This document shows positions 44,807 to 52,589 of a stretch of 64,000 bases of DNA, piece by piece. Source of the DNA: Clostridiales bacterium (GTDB lineage Bacteria > Bacillota > Clostridia > Oscillospirales > UBA644); the NCBI GenBank assembly GCA_016281915.1, contig JAEEJO010000032.1, forward strand, positions 32,463-96,462, read 5' to 3'. Numbering within the stretch: position 1 is the first letter of the stretch; each line of letters begins with the position of its first letter. The position numbers and the translations under genes were made by a program. The notes under the pieces are model-generated. The model had not been told where the DNA came from, searched no databases, and saw nothing but the letters and a program-made list of their open reading frames with translations.

Positions 44807-44935
44807 AAATAAACCGTATGAACGTATTATTTCTTTCCTGCGTGATTGCTTTACGGAAACCGTGAAGCCTGAAGCCTGACCGCCTGCGGCAGCACGGACT
44901 GATCCGGAAAAATAAATCATTTTTCTGTCAAAAAA
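44807..44935 (+). ncRNA. possible small RNA or long carA leader
   Basis: Begins after the consensus promoter at 44773. Contains a short stem ACGG-AAA-CCGT, a doubled GCCTGAA motif, a GC-rich segment near 44880-44905, and an A/T hairpin GAAAAAT/ATTTTTC at ~44908-44926. There is no strong intrinsic terminator, so the 3' end is uncertain and it may simply read through into carA. Confidence 0.25.
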
Positions 44936-44952
44936 AATTTGTATTTTGAGTA

Positions 44953-44981
44953 TTGACATTTCACCGCTGCTCATATATAAT
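44953..44981 (+). promoter_or_regulatory. carA promoter
   Basis: TTGACA (44953-44958), 17-bp spacer, TATAAT (44976-44981). It leaves a leader of about 175 nt before carA. Confidence 0.85.
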
Positions 44982-45014
44982 ATTTAGTCAGAATAAGAAA
45001 AAGGAGTTTGTCGG

Positions 45015-45098
45015 ATGCGCCGGACTGCAGCATCACGGGGAACATTTTATAGGTATCGGTTTGCGGCGACTTCCGTTTTTTCGGAAATCCCGCTTTAA
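45015..45098 (+). CDS. Arg-rich 27-residue leader peptide upstream of carA
   Basis: ATG 45015 follows AAGGAG at 10 nt, and opens a 27-codon frame ending TAA at 45098. The product begins MRRTAASRG and has five Arg in its first fifteen residues, encoded by CGC, CGG, CGG, AGG and CGG. The rare-type CGG/AGG codons differ from the CGC/AGA usage of nearby genes. CarA/CarB make carbamoyl phosphate for arginine and pyrimidines, so Arg-dependent stalling or attenuation is plausible. A GATGC/GCATC stem overlaps its start codon, and TTCCG-TTTTTT-CGGAA lies near its end. No clear terminator is seen between it and carA. Confidence 0.5.
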   Translation: MRRTAASRGTFYRYRFAATSVFSEIPL

Positions 45099-45164
45099 TT
45101 ATAACCTGATACGCTTGCAGAGTATATTTTTATGCAGTCAGTATTCATTTTGAAAGGAAGAAAT

Positions 45165-46238
45165 ATGGACAGAATCTACTTGATCCTCGAAAACGGCACT
45201 GTCTTTGAAGGACGTTCCTTCGGCGCAGCGGGAGAAACGGTCGGAGAACTTGTTTTCAATACAGGCGTTATCGGTTACACCGAAATGCTTACGGACCCCT
45301 GCAATTACGGACAGATCGTTATTCAAACTTTCCCTCTTGCCGGCAATTACGGAATTATTCCCGATGAGATAGGCGTCTCGTCAGTGAGACCTAAAGCTTA
45401 TATAGTACGTGAATGGTGTGAAGATCCTTCGAATTTCAGATGCGAGGGTAATCTTTCCACCTTTTTATTAAATAACGGCATAATCGGTATGTATGATATC
45501 GATACAAGGGCGCTCACAAGAATACTTCGCGAAAACGGAACGATGAATGCAAAAATCTCAAAAACACCCGAATGCGATCTTGAAGAACTGAAAAACTTCA
45601 AAGCTGAAAAAGCGGTCGAAAACACCACCTGTTCAGAAAAACGCGAATATGCCTCTTCCGAAAACGGCATGACGGTGGTTTTATACGACCTCGGCTCTGC
45701 GGAGCACGCGGTAAAGGAGCTTTGCGACCGCGGCGCAAACGTTGTTCGTGTTCCCGCCTTCACTTCGGCAAAAGAAGCGCTTTCTCTCTGTCCTGACGGA
45801 ATAATGTTTTCGGAAGGTCCGGGCGACCCGATAGATTACGCCAATATAGCAAATGAAGCAAAGGCTCTGATCGAATGCGGCGTTCCCGTTTTCGGCGAAG
45901 GGCTGGGACACCAGATCATCGCACTTGCCGGCGGTTGCCGCACATATAAGCTCAAACACGGTCACAGAGGATCAAATCACCCCGTCATCAATACCGAAAC
46001 GGGCAAAACACATATCACGGTTCAGAATCACGGGTATTCGGTCGACGCCGAAAAACTTCCGTCGAACATAAAACTGACCTACAAAAACCTTAACGACAAT
46101 ACCTGTGCAGGAATAGAGTATACCGACAGACCCGTCTTTTCCGTTCAGTTTCACTGTGAAACACTCTCGGGTCCCAACAGCACAGGTTTTCTGTACGATA
46201 AATTCATTGAAAATATAAAGAAGGGAAAGGTGAACTAA
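45165..46238 (+). CDS. carA: carbamoyl-phosphate synthase small subunit lacking the glutaminase Cys
   Basis: 357 residues from ATG 45165 (AAAGGAAG 4 nt upstream). The N-terminal CarA domain is normal (LENGTVFEGRSFG, NTGVIGYTEMLTDP). The C-terminal class I amidotransferase domain should carry Cys in GICLGHQ; here it reads FGEGLGHQ, with Gly 246 (GGG codon, 45900-45902) at the nucleophile place. The His and Glu of the triad remain (FHCE instead of the usual HPE). Without the Cys it cannot hydrolyse glutamine by the known mechanism, so the enzyme may use free ammonia, as mammalian CPS I does. The frame is otherwise intact. Its stop is followed by the carB start after no gap. Confidence 0.93.
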   Translation: MDRIYLILENGTVFEGRSFGAAGETVGELVFNTGVIGYTEMLTDPCNYGQIVIQTFPLAGNYGIIPDEIGVSSVRPKAYIVREWCEDPSNFRCEGNLSTFLLNNGIIGMYDIDTRALTRILRENGTMNAKISKTPECDLEELKNFKAEKAVENTTCSEKREYASSENGMTVVLYDLGSAEHAVKELCDRGANVVRVPAFTSAKEALSLCPDGIMFSEGPGDPIDYANIANEAKALIECGVPVFGEGLGHQIIALAGGCRTYKLKHGHRGSNHPVINTETGKTHITVQNHGYSVDAEKLPSNIKLTYKNLNDNTCAGIEYTDRPVFSVQFHCETLSGPNSTGFLYDKFIENIKKGKVN

Positions 46239-49200
46239 ATGCCGCTCGATAAATCCATCAAAAAGACTCTCGTTATCGGTTCAGGTCCTATCGTAATAGG
46301 TCAGGCTGCAGAGTTTGACTATGCCGGAACACAGGCATGCCGGGCTCTTCGCGAAGAGGGTATAGAGGTAGTTCTCGTAAACTCAAACCCCGCAACGATA
46401 ATGACCGACAAGGAAATGGCGGACAGGATTTATATCGAACCGCTTACCCTTCCCGTCCTCAAAAGAATAATCGAAAAAGAGAGACCCGACTCGATCCTTT
46501 CCACTCTCGGCGGACAGACGGGACTCACCCTTTCGATGCAGCTGGCAAAAGAGGGATTTCTTGAAAAAAACGGCGTGCGTCTTCTCGGCGCGGATCCCGA
46601 AACGATAGATAAGGCCGAAGACAGGCAGATGTTTAAAGAAACCATGCTTAAAATCGGTCAGCCGTGCATCCCGTCAAAAGTCGTTACCGACGTTTCAGCG
46701 GCTATCGATTTTGCCGGTGAGATAGGCTACCCGCTGATCATACGCCCCGCATTCACTCTCGGCGGAACCGGCGGCGGAATAGCAAAGAACGAGGAAGAGC
46801 TCCGCGAGGTTGCCGAAACAGGCATACGCATGTCGCCCATAAACCAGATACTCGTCGAAAAATGCGTTTCGGGCTGGAAAGAGATAGAGTTTGAGGTCAT
46901 TCGTGACAGCTCCGGAAACGTCATTACCGTGTGCAGCATGGAAAACGTTGACCCCGTCGGCATTCATACGGGCGACAGCATAGTTGTGGCTCCTGCGCTC
47001 ACGCTTGCTACCGAAGAGTTTATGATGCTCAAAACCGCGGCGCTCAATATCGTTTCCGAGCTCGGCGTAAACGGAGGATGCAACGTTCAGTTCGCGCTTG
47101 ATCCCGACAGTATGGAATACGCCGTTATAGAAGTAAACCCGCGTGTTTCCCGTTCTTCCGCCCTTGCGTCAAAGGCTACGGGCTTCCCGATAGCAAAAGT
47201 TGCTTCAAAGATCGCTGTAGGATATAATCTTGACGAGATCCCGAACGCAATAACGAAAAAAACGTCGGCTTGTTTTGAGCCTACCATAGACTATATCGTT
47301 GTAAAACTGCCCAAGTGGCCGTTTGATAAGTTTGTATACGCAAAACGCACCCTCGGCACGCAGATGAAAGCGACCGGCGAGGTAATGGCGATAGGCACGT
47401 CGTTTGAACAGGCCCTCATGAAGGCTGTTCGCGGCGCCGAGATTTCGCTTACGAGTCTTGATTCGCCCAAGCTTGCCGCTCTTTCCGATGAAGAGATACA
47501 CAAACGTCTTTACGACTGCGACGACGAACGCCTTTTTGTTGTATATCAGGCTCTTAAGCGCGGCGTTTCAGTTGACGAGATATATGCTATTACCAAGATC
47601 GACAGATGGTTCCTTCACAAAATACTTCACCTTGTCCGTTTTTCAGAGTCTCTTGCAAACGGAGTGGACGAAGAAAAATATCTTGAGGCGAAAAAACTCG
47701 GTTATCCCGATTCCGTTATCGAAGCTCTCAGCGGAACAAAAACGGAATTCCACCGTTCGGCTGTATTTAAAATGGTTGATACCTGCGCTGCCGAGTTTGC
47801 TGCCGAAACACCGTATTTTTACTCTACGTATGACGACGAAAACGAAGCTCTCGAATTCAAGAAAGAACATTCAACAGCTAAAAAGACGGTTATCGTTTTC
47901 GGCGCCGGTCCTATACGCATAGGTCAGGGTATAGAATTCGACTATGCCTCCGTTCACTGCTGCCGCGCGCTGAAAAAGCTCGGATTTGAGGTAGTTATAG
48001 TAAACAACAACCCCGAAACCGTTTCAACAGACTTTGACACGGCAGACAGACTTTATTTCGAGCCTCTTACCCCCGAGGACGTAATGAACGTAATAAATAC
48101 CGAAAAACCGTTCGGCGCCGTTGTAGCATTCGGCGGTCAGACTGCCATCAAGCTTACGAAATTCCTTGATAAAGCAGGCGTGAATATACTCGGTACACCT
48201 GCGGACAGTATAGATGCGGCGGAAGACAGAGAACGTTTTGATAAACTTCTTGAAAAATATCATATCAAACGCCCTGTCGGCGATACAGTTATGACTTGCG
48301 AAGAGGCGCTTACGGTAGCAAAGAGGATCGGATATCCCGTTCTTCTCCGTCCGTCATACGTTCTCGGCGGTCAGAACATGATAATCGCCTTCAATGAGAG
48401 CGACGTCAGGGAGTATATGCAGATAATCCTTTCGCACAATATCGAAAACCCCGTTCTCATCGACAAATATCTTATGGGAACAGAGCTTGAAGTAGATGCT
48501 GTATGCGACGGCGAAGATATACTTATCCCCGGCATTATGGAGCATATCGAGCGCACGGGCGTTCACTCCGGCGACTCTATAGCGGTATATCCCGCATGGA
48601 ACGTTTCAGACGAACTGACGGAAAAGATCATTTCTGCATCAAAACAGCTTGCAGTCGATCTTAACACGAAAGGTCTTGTAAACATACAGTATCTTATTTA
48701 CGACAATGATCTTTATGTTATCGAAGTAAACCCGCGTTCATCAAGAACCGTGCCCTACATCACTAAAGTAACCGGCGTTCCCATGGTAGACCTCGCCACA
48801 AGAGCGATGCTCGGCGAAAAACTCAAAGACATGGGCTACGGAACGGGACTTTATCCCACATCACCGTATGTTGCGGTTAAAGTGCCTATTTTCTCGTTTG
48901 AAAAACTTGCGGACGTAGACAATCACCTCGGTCCTGAAATGAAGAGCACAGGCGAAGTTCTCGGCATAGCAAGCACGATGGAAGAAGCTATATACAAGGG
49001 ACTTATCGCGGCAGGCTACAAGATGAAAAAATCCGGCGGCGTAATGATCACCGTAAGAGACAGCGATAAGCCGGAAGTTGCGGATCTTGCAAAACGCTAC
49101 AGCGAGCTCGGTTTCTCCATTTACGCTACGCGCGGAACGGCAAACGTTATCAGTCGTGTCGGAATTCCCGTAACGGTCGTGGATAAGATCCACGAGGGCG

Positions 49201-50273
49201 AGGAGAACACCATAACCCTTCTTGAAAGCGGAAAGATCAATTACGTTATCTCTACGTCGTCTAAGGGCAGACTGCCTTCAAGAGACAGCGTTAAGATTAG
49301 AAGAAAGACCGTTGAACGTTCGATTCCGTGCTTAACTTCCATAGATACCGCAAATGCGCTCGCACAGAGCCTGATGAGCAAATATTCCGAAGGCTCGATC
49401 GAGCTGATAGACATCACTCGCATGCGTTCGGAACGAATAAAGCTCAGATTCACGAAGATGGCAAGCGGCAACGACTATATTTATTTCAACTGCTTCGATC
49501 AGAAGATCGATAACCCCGAAGGTCTCGCCGTAAGATATTCCGACAGACATACCGGCATAGGCGGCGACGGAGTAGTTCTTATCGGTCCTTCGGATAAGGC
49601 GGATGCGAAAGTAAGAATGTTCAACCGTGACGGCAGCGAAGGCAGAATGTTCGGAAACGCTATACGCTGCGCCGGCAAATACCTTTATGACAACCATCTG
49701 ATAGATAAAAAGGACGTATCAATCGAAACAGTAAGCGGAATAAAACAGCTGCATCTTTTCATCCACAACAAGGTCGTTGATTCCGCATGCGTCGATATGG
49801 GCAAAGCGATACTCAATCCCGCAGCGATCCCCGTTAATTTCAGCGGCGAAGAGGTAGTTGACCGTCTTGTAAACATAGGTGACGAAAACTACAATATCAC
49901 TTGCGTCGGCATGGGCAATCCGCACTGCGTCGTATTCGTGAAAAACGTTGATAAGCTTGATATCGAAAAGATCGGACCTCAGTTTGAAAACTATGAAAAG
50001 TTCCCCGAAAGGATCAATACCGAATTTATTCAGGTCATAGACGAAAAAACGCTGAAAATGCGCGTCTGGGAACGCGGATGCGGCGAAACGTGGGCATGCG
50101 GAACAGGGGCCTGCGCGGCAGTCGTTGCGGCTTGCGAAAACGGTATCTGCAAAAAGGGTGAAGAGGTTACCGTAAAGCTTATAGGCGGAGACCTCAAGAT
50201 CAAATATACCGATGAAACCGTCTTTATGACAGGCAGCGCGGATAAGATCTTTGACGGAGAAATAACGATCTGA
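46239..50273 (+). CDS. carB: carbamoyl-phosphate synthase large subunit fused to a diaminopimelate epimerase domain
   Basis: 1344 residues. Residues 1 to ~1066 are a complete CarB: first ATP-grasp half (RPAFTLGGTGGG; IEVNPRVSRSSAL), oligomerisation region, second half (RPSYVLGGQNM; IEVNPRSSRTV) and the C-terminal MGS-like allosteric domain. With no stop, residues ~1069-1344 form a DapF fold: KMASGNDY, GGDGVVLI, FNRDGSEGRMFGNAIRC, MGNPHCVVFV, RINTEFIQV and ACGTGACA. All DAP-binding residues I can map are present, as is Cys 1287. The first catalytic Cys (usual CGNG/CGNA) is Phe 1138 (TTC, 49650-49652). AAAGGTGA lies 6 nt before the ATG. The fusion may be lineage-typical. Confidence 0.95.
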   Translation: MPLDKSIKKTLVIGSGPIVIGQAAEFDYAGTQACRALREEGIEVVLVNSNPATIMTDKEMADRIYIEPLTLPVLKRIIEKERPDSILSTLGGQTGLTLSMQLAKEGFLEKNGVRLLGADPETIDKAEDRQMFKETMLKIGQPCIPSKVVTDVSAAIDFAGEIGYPLIIRPAFTLGGTGGGIAKNEEELREVAETGIRMSPINQILVEKCVSGWKEIEFEVIRDSSGNVITVCSMENVDPVGIHTGDSIVVAPALTLATEEFMMLKTAALNIVSELGVNGGCNVQFALDPDSMEYAVIEVNPRVSRSSALASKATGFPIAKVASKIAVGYNLDEIPNAITKKTSACFEPTIDYIVVKLPKWPFDKFVYAKRTLGTQMKATGEVMAIGTSFEQALMKAVRGAEISLTSLDSPKLAALSDEEIHKRLYDCDDERLFVVYQALKRGVSVDEIYAITKIDRWFLHKILHLVRFSESLANGVDEEKYLEAKKLGYPDSVIEALSGTKTEFHRSAVFKMVDTCAAEFAAETPYFYSTYDDENEALEFKKEHSTAKKTVIVFGAGPIRIGQGIEFDYASVHCCRALKKLGFEVVIVNNNPETVSTDFDTADRLYFEPLTPEDVMNVINTEKPFGAVVAFGGQTAIKLTKFLDKAGVNILGTPADSIDAAEDRERFDKLLEKYHIKRPVGDTVMTCEEALTVAKRIGYPVLLRPSYVLGGQNMIIAFNESDVREYMQIILSHNIENPVLIDKYLMGTELEVDAVCDGEDILIPGIMEHIERTGVHSGDSIAVYPAWNVSDELTEKIISASKQLAVDLNTKGLVNIQYLIYDNDLYVIEVNPRSSRTVPYITKVTGVPMVDLATRAMLGEKLKDMGYGTGLYPTSPYVAVKVPIFSFEKLADVDNHLGPEMKSTGEVLGIASTMEEAIYKGLIAAGYKMKKSGGVMITVRDSDKPEVADLAKRYSELGFSIYATRGTANVISRVGIPVTVVDKIHEGEENTITLLESGKINYVISTSSKGRLPSRDSVKIRRKTVERSIPCLTSIDTANALAQSLMSKYSEGSIELIDITRMRSERIKLRFTKMASGNDYIYFNCFDQKIDNPEGLAVRYSDRHTGIGGDGVVLIGPSDKADAKVRMFNRDGSEGRMFGNAIRCAGKYLYDNHLIDKKDVSIETVSGIKQLHLFIHNKVVDSACVDMGKAILNPAAIPVNFSGEEVVDRLVNIGDENYNITCVGMGNPHCVVFVKNVDKLDIEKIGPQFENYEKFPERINTEFIQVIDEKTLKMRVWERGCGETWACGTGACAAVVAACENGICKKGEEVTVKLIGGDLKIKYTDETVFMTGSADKIFDGEITI

Positions 50274-50286
50274 CAAAACATGTAAT

Positions 50287-50500
50287 CTTTCGCTGAAAGG
50301 CAGCGAATCAATTATAACGTTGCAGCGGTACAGCCGAAAGGCTGTACCCTCATCGTTATCAGTCGGTAAAATCGGATGATTTTTTCGACTGAGCCATTAA
50401 GTGAATAATTTTATGCTTACGTTATGAAAACGTGACTGTTACAATACCGATCGCTCAAAAACGCCGGTTAAAGACGGCGCACGCACGGCAAAGGTGAGGG
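50287..50500 (+). other. hairpin-dense intergenic block, possible structured RNA
   Basis: Between carB-dapF and the next gene lie five hairpins in 215 nt: TTCGCTG/CAGCGAA (5-nt loop); GGTACAGCC-GAAA-GGCTGTACC (9 bp, GNRA loop); TCAGTCG/CGACTGA enclosing AAAATC/GATTTT; ACGTT/AACGT; and GCCG/CGGC. A promoter-like TTACGT-17-TACAAT at ~50432-50460 overlaps the fourth. No long T-run follows the strongest stems, so they are not simple terminators. I cannot assign a known RNA class. Confidence 0.4.
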
Positions 50501-50503
50501 AAG

Positions 50504-50947
50504 ATGAAAGGGTTTCAGTACTGTCTGATTTTGGGAATATTTATTGCGGCAGCTATTCTCGGAATTTTTTTCTGCGTTCAGTTCTTCGGAACAGAGCCCG
50601 TACTGTTTCTGATATCCGTTGCGTGGACCGCTTTCTTTGCATTTGCCGTATGGGCGTGGCTCGACAAAAAGAGAACGTCAAAGTTCGAAGCTGTCGCGGA
50701 ACCTGTGATTTTCGGACTTTTCTTTGTTTTTCTTATCGTCCTTATGGCGCTTGGATTGTGGTTTTTCATACAGCGCATAGCTGCCGGCACTGACGTTGCG
50801 GAAAACATTCTTGCACTTATAGTTGCCGAAGGCGTCCTTCTCATGTTTGCGGTAATAATTTATAAGCATTATATCCGTAAATATGTCGGTTCGCACATCG
50901 AAAAAGTCAGAAAGAGAAAAAACAGATCCGAAAGCAGCGACAGGTAA
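50504..50947 (+). CDS. four-TM membrane protein of unknown function
   Basis: 147 residues with GGTGAGGG before ATG 50504. Four hydrophobic helices (~6-26, 33-50, 67-88, 100-120) alternate with short loops; a basic C-terminus (VRKRKNRSESS) faces the cytoplasm by the positive-inside rule. No family recognised. The next gene, also a membrane protein, follows after 45 bp and may be co-transcribed. Confidence 0.75.
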   Translation: MKGFQYCLILGIFIAAAILGIFFCVQFFGTEPVLFLISVAWTAFFAFAVWAWLDKKRTSKFEAVAEPVIFGLFFVFLIVLMALGLWFFIQRIAAGTDVAENILALIVAEGVLLMFAVIIYKHYIRKYVGSHIEKVRKRKNRSESSDR

Positions 50948-50992
50948 CAACACTGCGATTCAATAAATTCCCGATATCCAAAGGAGCACACA

Positions 50993-51799
50993 ATGGCATC
51001 TACAAGTCAATGCACATACTGCGGTTCGACAATATCGTCTTCAGAAAAGTGCTGTCCTAACTGCGGCGCGCCAAACGAGGGCTATGTCGCGGATACAGAA
51101 AGACATATTTTTCTTCCGAAAACAATAGAAGAGCTGAAAGAATACTGCGCTGAGCGGGGAATGCCGCTTCTGAAAATGCGCTTTTTTATCGGTGAAAACT
51201 ACCGTAAACCGAAGGCATTTGGTATTTACAGGGACGGCGAAAACTATATTGTTTATAAAAACAAGGCAAACGGTCAGCGCGCCATTCGCTATCAGGGTCC
51301 TGATGAGGCGTTTGCAGTAAACGAGCTGTTTCTTAAACTGCTGGACGAATGCCATAGCCGCGGTATTTATCCCGACGGCAAAACGCCTGAAAAATCTTCA
51401 TCGGGTCAGCAGCGAAATAGACAGAAAACTCAGGGAATACTTCCTCCGATCATATGCATAATCGTAATGATCGTCCTTACGGCGATCATGGCTTTATATT
51501 CCATGCATCAGCACCGCAACGACGGATATTACGGCGACGGAGACGGAACGGTCTACTATCGGTACGGATCGACCTGGTATTATTCAAGCGTATCAGACAG
51601 CTCGTGGTATGAGACAAATGAATTCCCCGCCGAGAATTATGAAGACTATTCTCTCGGAGAATACTGGAATTCTGACTGGGGCATCAGCGATTTCAAAAGT
51701 TCGGAAATATGGGAGGATATCAACGAAAGCAGCTCCTCAAGTTCTTCGGACTATGATTCGTGGGACAGCGGAGACACCGACTGGGATTCGGACTGGTGA
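50993..51799 (+). CDS. zinc-ribbon membrane protein with Ser/Asp/Trp-rich tail
   Basis: 268 residues. An N-terminal zinc ribbon CTYCGST...CCPNCGAPN (two CxxC pairs, ~7-26) is followed by a ~90-residue domain (KTIEELKEYCAERGMPLL, GENYIVYKNKANGQRAIRY). Then come a linker, one TM helix (~151-170) and an extracytoplasmic low-complexity tail of Tyr, Ser, Asp and Trp that ends SDYDSWDSGDTDWDSDW. RBS AAAGGAG. The family is unnamed to me; zinc-ribbon plus single-TM proteins are common in Clostridia. The acidic aromatic tail could bind metal or surface ligands, which is a guess. Confidence 0.8.
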   Translation: MASTSQCTYCGSTISSSEKCCPNCGAPNEGYVADTERHIFLPKTIEELKEYCAERGMPLLKMRFFIGENYRKPKAFGIYRDGENYIVYKNKANGQRAIRYQGPDEAFAVNELFLKLLDECHSRGIYPDGKTPEKSSSGQQRNRQKTQGILPPIICIIVMIVLTAIMALYSMHQHRNDGYYGDGDGTVYYRYGSTWYYSSVSDSSWYETNEFPAENYEDYSLGEYWNSDWGISDFKSSEIWEDINESSSSSSSDYDSWDSGDTDWDSDW

Positions 51800-51889
51800 T
51801 GACACGATAATGAAAGCGTTATATATGACGTCTTTTCCCGTGTTTCCCGCAATGTGAGATTTATTTTTTATAACAGCATATACAACAGA

Positions 51890-51936
51890 AAAAAAGACCT
51901 TCTCCTTTCATTGAAAAGAGAAGGTCTTTGATTTTC
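51890..51936. terminator. bidirectional terminator
   Basis: AAAGACCTTCTC / GAGAAGGTCTTT stem (12 bp) with flanking A and T runs. It ends the zinc-ribbon gene and, on the minus strand, the pheS-bioY operon. Confidence 0.85.
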
Positions 51937-52040
51937 GCACTGCGCAGGTCAGAAAAGCTGACGGCAGCACACGGCGTGATTTCAACAATCATTCCGTAAA
52001 ACGTTTTTATTTCGCCTAAAATAATATCTGTCTGACGTTT

Positions 52041-52589
52041 TTATTCCTTTTCGGAAGCGTTCATGCGCTTGTCGATCGCAATGCGTATCGTTGCGGCGAT
52101 AAGCGCTTTAACGCAGTCAAACGGAATAAACGGCAGTGCGACCGCGGGCAACGCGGCGGCAACGGTCGTTTTTGCGTAAAGGCAGTAAACGGCGGTTCCG
52201 AGGGCATAGCATACAACAAGACTGAGTATCATGCCTGCGAGGGGCAGGAAAAATCCGTTCTTTTTGCTTAAATATTTAACGAAGAGAGCCGTTATAAGTG
52301 CCATAAACGGATATGCCGCAAGAAATCCTCCCGTAGGCCCGATAAGGACCGCTATTCCGCCTTTGAATCCTGCGAAAACAGGAAGTCCCGTCAGACCGAT
52401 AAGAATATAGACTATCTGGGACAGAAACGCATAAAGCGGAGGCAGAAAACTTCCCGACAGAAATACTGCAAGAAGCGAAAGAGTAAACGGGATGGGAGAA
52501 AACGGCAACGGAATGGATATCTGCGCAAGAATGCAGTCTATTGCCGCAAAAAGCGCAGTTAAAACAAGTGATTTTATGTGTTTGTTCAT
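52041..52589 (-). CDS. bioY: biotin ECF transporter S component
   Basis: 182 residues, six TM helices. Family marks: ISIPLPFSPIPFTL (~24-37) and GFKGGIAVLIGPTGGFLAAYP (in parts, ~74-94). It captures biotin in the membrane and works with a shared EcfAA'T module encoded elsewhere. Its start overlaps the alr stop (ATGA), so it is the last gene of the minus-strand operon. No BirA-type operator is visible; regulation probably follows the operon. Confidence 0.95.
   Translation of the reverse strand: MNKHIKSLVLTALFAAIDCILAQISIPLPFSPIPFTLSLLAVFLSGSFLPPLYAFLSQIVYILIGLTGLPVFAGFKGGIAVLIGPTGGFLAAYPFMALITALFVKYLSKKNGFFLPLAGMILSLVVCYALGTAVYCLYAKTTVAAALPAVALPFIPFDCVKALIAATIRIAIDKRMNASEKE

Noticed and set aside
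45165..46238. carA as a pseudogene
   Set aside because: The frame is intact, the N-terminal domain is normal, and the gene is coupled to carB; only the nucleophile and its neighbour differ, so a functional but ammonia-using subunit is more likely.
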